From Aliiglaciecola lipolytica E3 (GTDB lineage: Bacteria > Pseudomonadota > Gammaproteobacteria > Enterobacterales > Alteromonadaceae): a DNA stretch of 64,000 nt. Each line of letters opens with the position of its first letter. Position 1 is the first letter of the stretch. Positions 44,863-52,854 of the stretch are shown piece by piece. The notes beneath the pieces are model-generated. The model worked only from the letters and a program-made list of their open reading frames with translations, was not told where the DNA came from and made no database searches. The position numbers were made by a program, and so were the translations under genes. The stretch covers positions 62,001 through 126,000 of the forward strand of contig NZ_BAEN01000023.1 of NCBI RefSeq assembly GCF_000314975.1, written 5' to 3'.

Positions 44863-45474
44863 TTAGTGAATAAACATCAGCATGATCACCAGCGGAATTA
44901 AAATACCTAATACCGCTAGTGGTGCTGTTGCCTGTCGATGAGAAGACTGACGCCACAATAAAATTAAGCCAGTAATACTGAAAACAATACAGCCACCTGC
45001 AAATATATCAATGAACCAACGCCAAACTGTGCCGCTATCGCGACCTTTATGTAAGTCGTTGAAATACGCTAGCCAGCCTCGGTCAGTATCTTCAAACAGA
45101 AACTCTCCGGTCTGCTTATCAATCGCTAACCATGCATCTCCACCCGGGCGGGGCAGTGGAACATATAACTCATCACCATCCCACTCACTCCGATAGTGTC
45201 TGGGAATAGTGATTTGTTGTTCATGGTAAAACCAAGCGACTATTTCCGCGGACAGGTAAGCCGGTTGTAAGTCGTCAACTAACCAGGGTTGCAACAGCGA
45301 TGAAGGTATCTTTTCTTCGATACTTCTTACTGTCGGCTGAGCCGGAATATCTGCAGCGTGATTAAGGGTTATGCCAGTCACAGCAAAAAGCAACATACCT
45401 GCCATACAAACAGAGGCACTTATCCAATGCCATTGCCTTATTGAACCGAGTGAGACGCGCATAACATAACCCAT
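44863..45474 (-). CDS. PepSY-associated membrane protein of the iron operon
   Basis: 203 residues. Helix 1 is near 20-37 (ISASVCMAGMLLFAVTGITLNH), a periplasmic PepSY-like loop follows (about 40-135, with GDAWLAIDKQTGEFLFEDTDRGWLAYFNDLHKGR), and helices near 145-165 and 180-200. Conserved His residues (NHAA, LHKG) fit the haem-ligand positions of the PepSY ferric-reductase type. Met5 is an alternative start. It begins 37 bases after the receptor gene and probably passes electrons across the inner membrane for iron release. Confidence 0.85.
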   Translation of the reverse strand: MGYVMRVSLGSIRQWHWISASVCMAGMLLFAVTGITLNHAADIPAQPTVRSIEEKIPSSLLQPWLVDDLQPAYLSAEIVAWFYHEQQITIPRHYRSEWDGDELYVPLPRPGGDAWLAIDKQTGEFLFEDTDRGWLAYFNDLHKGRDSGTVWRWFIDIFAGGCIVFSITGLILLWRQSSHRQATAPLAVLGILIPLVIMLMFIH

Positions 45475-45511
45475 TTTATTGTTTTAATTAAAAGCTTAAA
45501 TTATTGAGAAA

Positions 45512-47887
45512 TTAGAACGCAAGGTTAACGCCTACCCAAAAGTTTCGTGCTTTGTCTTTCACGTTGTAGTCATCGGTGAATACAACTTCGCTAACAGCTC
45601 CTCGACCTGTTAAATATTCGAATTCACCGTCACCATTGAGGTCATTATAGTCAGTACTATAAGAGGTGAAATCTGTATCTAATAGGTTGTTAACCCTTGC
45701 ATTTAAGGTGATATGCTCATTTATTTCATAAGTAGCACCTAAATTTAGCAAATGGTAATTTTTGTAGTAAAGAGCTTTATCTAAATTTGTATCCCAACCA
45801 CGATATCTGTCAGAACGTATTTCGCTTTGTAAATATAGATTGAATACTTCTGTCGCTTGCCAACTGAGGGTCAAGTTCGCCATATGTTCCGCTGTATTGG
45901 TTAAAGGTTGACCAGCAGATGAACCGCTTTTTTGCTCACTGTCTGTCCATGTATAGTTTCCACGAAATGACAAAGTTTGAGATATTTGGTAACTACCGGC
46001 TACTTCGATACCTTGTAACTCGACTTCATCAATATTCACTTTTTGACTATAAGTTGAATATCCTAATGAGTCATATTCACCTAAATTAACACAAGGACGA
46101 ACGCCACCAGTTGCTTCACAGCTATAAACAGTGTCACCACTAGCAATTTTATCTTCAAAATTGGTTTGGAAATAAGTGATGTTAAAATTGTGCTCGCTAA
46201 CATCAGAACTCCAGTATAAGGCGATTTCACTATTTACACTGGTTTCTGGTTTTAGATCTGGGTTGCCGGCAAATGGGCTAGTTCCCTGTCCACCAAAACC
46301 TGTAATACCATCATATAAATCGGTCGTCTGCGGGGTTTTGTAACCAGTACTTACTCCACCTTTTACGGTCCAGTTGTCAGCAAGATTATAAACCGCATAA
46401 AGACGTGGAGATGTTTGACTTCCAAATACGTCATGATTGTCGTAGCGGATACCAGCTGTTAACGTAAAGTAATCAGTAATCATCCAATTGTCTTCAGCAA
46501 ATAATGAATGCATTTTTTGCTCTTGAACACCACCAGCGTCACCATCTTCAAGTCCAAATACACCGTCTTCCAATTCACCGTCTATTACCTGCCCACCGAC
46601 TATAAATACGTGTTCGCCAGCTAGGTTATTGATAGGTATGTCAACTTTTACATCAAGTGTATATTGGCTACTTGCAAGAGGACGCTCAGGACGCGGTAGA
46701 AACGTCTCTTCGGCTAAGTTTTTACGTTCATCTTCAGTCATATCAGCGTAAATACCTGTACCATCGTACATTTGTTGCAATAGTACTCGCTCAGCAACTG
46801 AAAAGGGTAACGTACGCCCGTTGTTTTCTGTATCTACATAAGATAATGAAACATTGCTGGTACCGAAATCCCACTTGCCTTCATGTGATAACGACCACCA
46901 TGTGCGATTAAACTCTTGATCTGCGGCATAACCTACACGCGGGTTTACTGCACCACCACTGGTGCGCCATACAGACTCAATATTGTCTTTAGTACCAAGT
47001 GGATAGGTAATTTCACCCGTCTGTATATCGTAGGACGGAGTGTTATCATAAACTTGGTTGGAAACATCAAAGTCAAAACGGATGTGTTGTGTTTCTGCAG
47101 GGCTATAATTGATTGAAAATCCAAACTGTTTATTGGTATTGTCTACCGTTTTACCACCACTTCCAAACCCAAGTGAACGATAATGTACTTCGCCATTCGG
47201 ATCGGTAGCGGGTTCAAACTCAGGAGAAGATGCGAGTTGTTCATATACACTGCCGCGCAAGCCAACACTAAGTACGCCAGGAATTAGTGGACCGGTAACG
47301 CTGAAATCTGTGGTGATATCGTCACCAAAGTCATCATCAGTTTGAAGACTGCGGCCAAATGTAATAGCACCCGACCAATTGTCAGTGTGTTTTTTGGTGA
47401 TGACATTAATTACACCACCTAGCGCGTCGGCTCCGTAAAGTGTTGAAGCTGGCCCACGAATTACCTCAATTCGTTCAATTGAATCAACAGGTGGTATGTG
47501 ATTAAACGCATTTCCACCGAAATTATTCGGATAAATATCACCATGGTTATTTTGACGAATACCATTAATAAGAATAAGTGTGTACTCACCAGTTAGGCCA
47601 CGCATACTGACTGAGCCTTGGCCTGTCTTGTCGCGGCTTGTTCCGATATCAACACCTTCCTGATATTTAACAGCATCGAGAATTGAGGTATACATCCGGG
47701 TTTTAAGATCTTCGTTAGTGATAATCGAAATACTGGCAGGGGCTTCGGTTAGTTTTTGTTCGAAACCTGCTGCAGTAACAACCATTCTTTCTAAACCTGG
47801 CTCTTGTATTTCTTCAGCAAATAGTCCTTGGTGACAACTTGCTATAGCAATAATTGCCGCTGAACGTGTATCAATCCAATTTTTCAT
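45512..47887 (-). CDS. TonB-dependent siderophore/iron receptor
   Basis: 791-residue outer-membrane receptor with a short signal peptide. The plug (about 35-155) is marked by MVVTAAGFEQKLTEAPASISIIT and IERIEVIRGPASTLYGADALGGVINVITKK; the barrel ends in the terminal Phe of FWVGVNLAF. This plug style is typical of catecholate siderophore and colicin-type receptors. First gene of an operon with PepSY, DUF2271, DUF4198 and a flavoprotein reductase, and preceded by a Fur-box-like sequence, so iron control is likely. The ligand is unknown; a ferric siderophore is probable. Confidence 0.92.
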   Translation of the reverse strand: MKNWIDTRSAAIIAIASCHQGLFAEEIQEPGLERMVVTAAGFEQKLTEAPASISIITNEDLKTRMYTSILDAVKYQEGVDIGTSRDKTGQGSVSMRGLTGEYTLILINGIRQNNHGDIYPNNFGGNAFNHIPPVDSIERIEVIRGPASTLYGADALGGVINVITKKHTDNWSGAITFGRSLQTDDDFGDDITTDFSVTGPLIPGVLSVGLRGSVYEQLASSPEFEPATDPNGEVHYRSLGFGSGGKTVDNTNKQFGFSINYSPAETQHIRFDFDVSNQVYDNTPSYDIQTGEITYPLGTKDNIESVWRTSGGAVNPRVGYAADQEFNRTWWSLSHEGKWDFGTSNVSLSYVDTENNGRTLPFSVAERVLLQQMYDGTGIYADMTEDERKNLAEETFLPRPERPLASSQYTLDVKVDIPINNLAGEHVFIVGGQVIDGELEDGVFGLEDGDAGGVQEQKMHSLFAEDNWMITDYFTLTAGIRYDNHDVFGSQTSPRLYAVYNLADNWTVKGGVSTGYKTPQTTDLYDGITGFGGQGTSPFAGNPDLKPETSVNSEIALYWSSDVSEHNFNITYFQTNFEDKIASGDTVYSCEATGGVRPCVNLGEYDSLGYSTYSQKVNIDEVELQGIEVAGSYQISQTLSFRGNYTWTDSEQKSGSSAGQPLTNTAEHMANLTLSWQATEVFNLYLQSEIRSDRYRGWDTNLDKALYYKNYHLLNLGATYEINEHITLNARVNNLLDTDFTSYSTDYNDLNGDGEFEYLTGRGAVSEVVFTDDYNVKDKARNFWVGVNLAF

Positions 47888-47964
47888 CGTATTCCTATGT
47901 GTGTGTGATTATAAATTTGAACGCTCGGGATATTACAGAAAAGAAATCTTAATGTAAACAATAA

Positions 47965-47979
47965 TAAGAACCATTCTCA
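47965..47979 (-). promoter_or_regulatory. Fur box upstream of the iron receptor operon
   Basis: On the minus strand TGAGAAT-G-GTTCTTA matches the 7-1-7 Fur layout (ideal TGATAAT-N-ATTATCA), with the flanking TTATTAT extending the AT-rich arms. It lies about 80 bases upstream of the receptor start. Repression by Fe-Fur under iron sufficiency follows from this and the operon's content. Confidence 0.75.
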
Positions 47980-48046
47980 ATTGTGTGGTTGTGCAGCTAT
48001 AGGTTGGAGTTAAAATTTGAAAGTTGAATCAATGAATTTTGAGGTT

Positions 48047-48078
48047 TAAATAGCAATTCGATATTGAATTGCTATTTA
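48047..48078 (-). terminator. 13-bp hairpin after the nucleosidase gene
   Basis: TAAATAGCAATTC (48047-48059) pairs perfectly with GAATTGCTATTTA (48066-48078) around a 6-base loop, directly after the stop of the minus-strand nucleosidase gene. The following bases (minus strand TTTAAACC overlap) give a short T tract at the stem base only, so it is a plausible but not textbook terminator. Confidence 0.6.
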
Positions 48079-48080
48079 TT

Positions 48081-49085
48081 TTATTGAGTTTGAACCTGAA
48101 CTATTTGTTCGAGTAAACCAATCAACAACTGGGCACCGGTTCCAGAAGCAATGGCGTCAAACACATTCTCTTCGTTTTTACCCTGTTGTCCACCGGCCAA
48201 ATCACTTATTGAACGGATCACAATCCAATCTACTTCATTTACAAAACAAACTTGCCCAATTGCAGCGGATTCCATTTCTGCTACTTGAGCCTGATAAACT
48301 CTTTGTTGCCATTGACGATATTCAGCATTGTCTAAAAACACTGAACCGGTTACACCATTTCCACCAACTTTAATATTAATTGCTTGCCCAGATGGCATCT
48401 TGATCGGGTCTATTGTAGATAATGCTTTTTGGGTCAGCTCAATCAATTCGGGCGTAACAGTGAAATAAGGCATTTGCTTTGGTTCTTCCCAACCTTGTTT
48501 AATAACGGACATTTCTTCTGGATGAACAAACCCAAAATTTTCATAGGCCGGTGCATTAGGATCATCTTCACGCCTTTGCTCATAGCGCTTTAATGCATTC
48601 TCGTAATAATCTGGCAACACATATTCGTCTGGTTTTTCAGAGTTCGGATTGACATAGACCGACTCATCATGGAAATACCATCGTTCAGGAACGGCAATAT
48701 CGCCGGGTTGAAATACTGGATTAACGCCGCCAGCAATACCCATCATCACAACGCGATCGATTGGAAAATAGTCCAATGCCATCTGCATGGTCATTGCAGC
48801 ATTAGGAACACTGATACCGGTGGTAAAAATAACGATAGGTTCTCCCTTAAAATGGCCTAGTTGATATTTTACCCCCTTAATCGTTAGAGTTTGTTCAATC
48901 TGCGCCCCTTCTAACTTTTCAAAAGCTTGGTCAATAGCTTCAATTTCCGGTGCATATGCCGCAACAACAGCGGTCCATTTTTCTTGGTCTGGGAAGGTTT
49001 TCGGCCCATATTTTTCGTCAATGATTGGGTTCGCGAATACATAAGTACTGCAGATAAGAACTAAAAATGAGACAACTTTTCGCAT
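48081..49085 (-). CDS. Exported nucleoside phosphorylase/nucleosidase-fold protein
   Basis: 334 residues. The signal peptide (VVSFLVLICSTYVFA) is unusual for the PNP/UDP phosphorylase superfamily, which is normally cytoplasmic. The fold shows in RVVMMGIAGGVNPVFQPGDIAVPERW and in VAEMESAAIGQVCFVN with IVIRSISDLAGG, the ribose-binding Glu-Met-Glu and the catalytic Asp of MTA/SAH nucleosidases. It is therefore likely a periplasmic nucleosidase that frees bases from nucleosides. Start has AAAGGATC upstream. Monocistronic. Substrate undefined. Confidence 0.87.
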   Translation of the reverse strand: MRKVVSFLVLICSTYVFANPIIDEKYGPKTFPDQEKWTAVVAAYAPEIEAIDQAFEKLEGAQIEQTLTIKGVKYQLGHFKGEPIVIFTTGISVPNAAMTMQMALDYFPIDRVVMMGIAGGVNPVFQPGDIAVPERWYFHDESVYVNPNSEKPDEYVLPDYYENALKRYEQRREDDPNAPAYENFGFVHPEEMSVIKQGWEEPKQMPYFTVTPELIELTQKALSTIDPIKMPSGQAINIKVGGNGVTGSVFLDNAEYRQWQQRVYQAQVAEMESAAIGQVCFVNEVDWIVIRSISDLAGGQQGKNEENVFDAIASGTGAQLLIGLLEQIVQVQTQ

Positions 49086-49292
49086 TTAGGATCCTTTTAC
49101 GTTTTATGGCTAGTTTTAAATAACAACATAACATGGTTACTTTGTAAGGTTATTTATGTTTTAACAAGTGCACAGCAATTTACAGACCAAGAAAAAATCG
49201 CCTCGAAAAAATGGATCAATATTTCCATAATCTAAGGGTAATAAAATACGAGCTCTGCTAAAGTTAATAAGATGGAATGGGAATGGTAATTT

Positions 49293-50021
49293 ATGAAGCT
49301 AATTTTGATTTTGTTTTTTGCTACCTTGACGTTTTCAGTAAAGTCTGAGGAATATACGATTAATGTTGTTGAGGCTTTAAAAGAAGATCCAAGCCTTCAG
49401 AAGCTGAAGGATTTCTACACAGAAATTTATAAAAGCATAAATTATTCTCCTACATTTGTTTTTTATCCATCCAAGCGCGGCTTAAAAATGGTAAATGAAG
49501 GGGAATTAGATGCAGAAGCTTTGCGACTTGATTTGGTGGGAGCGCAGTTTGAACAGTTAGTCCAGGTGGACGAACCGATAGGAACCTTGCGCGCTGGCTA
49601 TTTTTGTATCAAAAAAAGTGACTGTGCGGTTGATGATTCGAGTGTACTCGGGGTTTTGGCTACGTTTCGCGGTGCTAAAAGTTTTTGCGATAGAGCTAAG
49701 TTAAATTGCCAATATATCGATACTCCAACCTCAATGGCCAAAATGATGGACACTGGGTTGTTTGACGCTATATTTGCCACTGAATTAGAAGTAGGCAAAA
49801 TCTTATGTAATTCCAGTTCAGAGGTGTTTTACTATTTCGAAGACAAAAATTTCGAACTTACTCTCTATCACTTTATTAATGTCAAACATCTGAAGATCAA
49901 AAAAAGGTTAGAAAAGGCCATACGAGTTGCGTCAAAAAGCGGGAGAGCAGCGGTTCAGTTCCCTATCGAAAAGTTGCAAAATTTAACCTGTGAAAAGTCA
50001 GTTAAACTGCTAACTGACTGA
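49293..50021 (+). CDS. Orphan periplasmic solute-binding-like protein
   Basis: 242 residues with a signal peptide (LILFFATLTFSVKS). The sequence resembles family 3 solute-binding proteins: FYTEIYKSINYSPTFVFYPSKRGLKMVNEGELDAEALRLD near the start and a hinge-like SVLGVLATFRGAKSFC in the middle, with a C-terminal lobe of short helices. No ABC permease or ATPase genes adjoin it, so it more likely acts as a sensor partner or a ligand scavenger. Conserved cysteines (CIKKSDC, FCDRAKLNC) could form disulfides. Ligand unknown. Confidence 0.72.
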   Translation: MKLILILFFATLTFSVKSEEYTINVVEALKEDPSLQKLKDFYTEIYKSINYSPTFVFYPSKRGLKMVNEGELDAEALRLDLVGAQFEQLVQVDEPIGTLRAGYFCIKKSDCAVDDSSVLGVLATFRGAKSFCDRAKLNCQYIDTPTSMAKMMDTGLFDAIFATELEVGKILCNSSSEVFYYFEDKNFELTLYHFINVKHLKIKKRLEKAIRVASKSGRAAVQFPIEKLQNLTCEKSVKLLTD

Positions 50022-50069
50022 ACTTCGTCTTGTCATACTGAATTCCAATCCAAATTTTAAAATCGCAAT

Positions 50070-50094
50070 CGTTTGCACTGCTAAAGTGCAAACG
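50070..50094. repeat. 10-bp perfect hairpin after the solute-binding gene
   Basis: CGTTTGCACT (50070-50079) and AGTGCAAACG (50085-50094) enclose GCTAA. It lies 50 bases past the stop of the solute-binding gene and 400 bases before the next gene. There is no T run, so it may be a Rho-type or processing end. The rest of 50022-50499 holds no gene I can support beyond a 19-codon GTG frame (50447-50506) overlapping the next start. Confidence 0.5.
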
Positions 50095-50499
50095 TACCGG
50101 TTCTGTGCAACGAAAAACCGTCTAAATTCTAGCCCCTGCAAGAAATTTAATGGAGTTAGCATAATTTTATACTCAAATGATAAATAGCTAATTGAAGCTA
50201 TTTTTTATTTCCTACTAAAGACTAATTGCAATCTTGGACTAATCTGTGGCGCAATTATTGCTTTCTAGTCTATGTAATGCTCGCTCTGTTAATTGCTATA
50301 GTGCTCATTAGAAGCATTACATATTCAAAGTAATGTCCACCAATTAATTTACCAATTTAATTTGGTGATAAAGACGTGAACAGGAGGATTTTAAGATAAA
50401 CGATTTAGTTGTAAGAATCGGTAATATCAATACAAAGAGAATTTACGTGAAACGCGTGTTTAGTTTATTTTTCCAACCTTTAAGTCAAGCGGAGTATGT

Positions 50500-51333
50500 A
50501 TGTTAGAAACACTTACCATCATATTAACCTTGTTAATATTCTCACTGGTTTCGATCAGAGCTTATTCACGAGTAACGGAACGCTTGAAGTTAGTTCGCAC
50601 GCTAGACCTAATCTCTCAGCTTAAAACGTTAATTACTAGCTTGCAAAGGCATAGAGGTCTATCTGCAGGTTACTTAAATGGTAACAATCGCGTTGAACCA
50701 CTTATCTTGGAGTTACGCCAGAAAATTTACTTGTGTATGGTCAGCTTAGATAGGGATCGTGTGTTTAGTCGGCAGTCTCGCTGGTTAAGTTTTATGGATC
50801 ATTGGCCTCGGCTTGAAAAAAATTGCTTTGGGCTAACTGGTCAAGAAAGCTTTACTCAACATACCAATCTGATTGAGAACTTGCTTCGTTTACTTGAAGT
50901 GGCGGCACAAGAATGGAAGAGATCACATAACTTACCTAGAGAAATTATAGACTTGCAGTGTATATGGAAAGAACTCCCTATGGCCGTAGAGTTCATTGGG
51001 CAAGCTCGCGCTATTGGAATGGCTGTCGCCGTGTCTGGAAATATCACTAAATTAGAAAGAAATAAGATTAAATTCTTGGAACAAAAAATACAGGAATACT
51101 CATTAACTTCTTTTAGTCGTTTAGCGGGACGCTCTAACGAAGAGAGTAAAGAGTTGATTATCTCAGCACGCAATGCCTGCAAAGTATTTACCGAAACGCT
51201 CAAACATGAACTGATTTTACCTAGTGATGTTCATCTTAATAGTGATAGCTACTTCACATTGGCCAGCAGCACTATGGAATCAATGAATAATCTTCTCGAC
51301 AATGAAATAAAACGAATCAAAGCATATACCTGA
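50500..51333 (+). CDS. Membrane-anchored orphan NIT (nitrate/nitrite sensing) domain protein
   Basis: 277 residues: one N-terminal membrane helix (about 3-21), then an all-helical region to the end. The segment LVRTLDLISQLKTLITSLQRHRGLSAGYLNG (about 30-62), with the Q-R-x-RG-S-xGYL core, matches the NIT domain that senses nitrate/nitrite in receptors. No kinase, GGDEF, HD or MCP output is fused, unlike typical NIT proteins. It may modulate a separate protein or be an orphan sensor. GGAG lies 4 bases before the ATG. Ligand binding is inferred. Confidence 0.72.
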   Translation: MLETLTIILTLLIFSLVSIRAYSRVTERLKLVRTLDLISQLKTLITSLQRHRGLSAGYLNGNNRVEPLILELRQKIYLCMVSLDRDRVFSRQSRWLSFMDHWPRLEKNCFGLTGQESFTQHTNLIENLLRLLEVAAQEWKRSHNLPREIIDLQCIWKELPMAVEFIGQARAIGMAVAVSGNITKLERNKIKFLEQKIQEYSLTSFSRLAGRSNEESKELIISARNACKVFTETLKHELILPSDVHLNSDSYFTLASSTMESMNNLLDNEIKRIKAYT

Positions 51334-51423
51334 TATAAAATTGAACCCCTTTATTGAGAGGACGCTTTGCTACTCGTTGTCACTTTGATAGAGTCTTTAC
51401 ACGTTTATCATTACGAGCGTGTT

Positions 51424-51726
51424 ATGGTTTTTAACTTCAAACGAAAATGCATTTTAGGATTATGCCTAATATTCAGTGCCGGTAGTGCTTATGCCGATTC
51501 GATGCGCTGTGGTTCCAAATTAATTAAAACCGGTGATTCGACCATTGATGTGTTGCTAAAATGCGGAGATCCTAATTATAAAGAAGACCTCAGCAAACAT
51601 CAAAAAAAGCACACCCGAGTGAATGTCGAACGTCATTTGTACAAAAGAGAAAAAGGACAGCTTCAAAAAATTCTTGTATTTCACGATGGTGTTTTGGTGG
51701 AAATACAAAATGGACCACGTAATTAA
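51424..51726 (+). CDS. DUF2845 exported protein
   Basis: 100 residues from the ATG at 51424, chosen because it begins a clean signal peptide (MVFNFKRKCILGLCLIFSA, cleaved after AYA); an upstream in-frame TTG at 51367 has a GAGAGGA site but would bury the signal. The mature part MRCGSKLIKTGDSTIDVLLKCGDPNYKED is typical of DUF2845, with two conserved Cys of the CG motif. Small periplasmic protein, function unknown; common in Gammaproteobacteria. Confidence 0.8.
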   Translation: MVFNFKRKCILGLCLIFSAGSAYADSMRCGSKLIKTGDSTIDVLLKCGDPNYKEDLSKHQKKHTRVNVERHLYKREKGQLQKILVFHDGVLVEIQNGPRN

Positions 51727-51898
51727 TTTATAGGCAGTAGGGGTTGTCACCTAATCTTAGGCAATTTATGTAAAACTACGAAATCGAGTACCTAACGTTC
51801 CAGATTTGGATATTAATTAATATAAATGCATATTTGTTTTAAAAGTTAGCTGAATTTTGTTGTTTTAGAGCGCTCAGTTTTTTATTTCAGGAAATTTT

Positions 51899-52531
51899 AT
51901 GAAAATCGCATTGATGAATGAATTCAGCCAAGCAGCAAAAAACAACATTATCTTACCTCAGCTTGAAGCCGTGGCTGAGCAACATGGCCATCAAGTGTTT
52001 AATGTTGGAATGAGTGACGACGATGATCATAGGTTAACTTACATTCATTTAGGCATTATTTCAGCGTTATTACTCAATGCTAAGGCGGTTGACTTCGTTG
52101 TTGCAGGTTGCGGTACAGGCCAAGGCGCCCTGATGTCTTTGAATGCTTACCCTGGGGTTGCATGTGGATATTGTATTGACCCAGCAGATGCCTATTTGTT
52201 TGCACAAATTAACAATGGCAATGCATTGGCATTACCTTTTGCAAAAGGTTTTGGTTGGGGAGCAGAACTAAATCTACGTTATATTTTTGAAAAAGCCTTC
52301 ACAGGTGAAACTGGACTAGGATATCCACCAGAAAGACGTGAATCACAGGTTGCCAATGCAGGCATCTTAGATGGCGTCAAAACGGTCACTTGCAGACCTT
52401 TGCTGGAAGGCTTAAAAGGTCTAGATCCTGAATTGTTGAAAACAGCAGTTGGCGGGGCGCGTTTCCAGTCATGTTTCTTTGAAAATTGTCAGGACAACGA
52501 GCTGGCAGATTTTGTAAAATCCATTTTATGA
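51899..52531 (+). CDS. RpiB/LacA/LacB family sugar-phosphate isomerase
   Basis: 210 residues. The N-terminal 150 match the ribose-5-phosphate isomerase B/galactose-6-phosphate isomerase fold: MKIALMNEFSQ, then FVVAGCGTGQGALMSLNAYPGVACG with the active-site Cys of the CGTG loop. A C-terminal extension of about 60 residues (from TGETGLGYPPERRESQ) is beyond the 150-residue norm. AGGAAATTTT precedes ATG. Aldose-ketose isomerisation of a sugar phosphate is likely, but the substrate is unknown. Monocistronic with a strong terminator. Confidence 0.85.
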   Translation: MKIALMNEFSQAAKNNIILPQLEAVAEQHGHQVFNVGMSDDDDHRLTYIHLGIISALLLNAKAVDFVVAGCGTGQGALMSLNAYPGVACGYCIDPADAYLFAQINNGNALALPFAKGFGWGAELNLRYIFEKAFTGETGLGYPPERRESQVANAGILDGVKTVTCRPLLEGLKGLDPELLKTAVGGARFQSCFFENCQDNELADFVKSIL

Positions 52532-52537
52532 TGTAGG

Positions 52538-52571
52538 GAAGCAGAGGATATTCATTCTCTGCTTCTTTTCT
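52538..52571 (+). terminator. Rho-independent terminator of the isomerase gene
   Basis: GAAGCAGAG (52538-52546) pairs with CTCTGCTTC (52557-52565) around a 10-base loop, followed by TTTTC. It starts 7 bases past the stop. The next 280 bases to the MHYT gene hold no gene I can support. Confidence 0.88.
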
Positions 52572-52854
52572 AACGATTTCATCGTATTTCTGCGCTATGT
52601 AATGACTTGTCTAACAAGTATGCTGCTCTCACTCAACCCATAAAACGCTATGCAACTCGGTGTAAACGCATATAATAAATTAGACGTCTTCTGTAAATTC
52701 CATACTTGACCTTTTAGACGTTTGTAACTAAGTCGGTTAAGCTAGACATATTCATATTAAAATTCAATTAAATGCAGTGGGTGTATGACCTTCAGTCAGA
52801 TAAATAACGAAAAATTAAACTGGCTTAACTATGCAAGGACAAGGCTCTTTTTAG

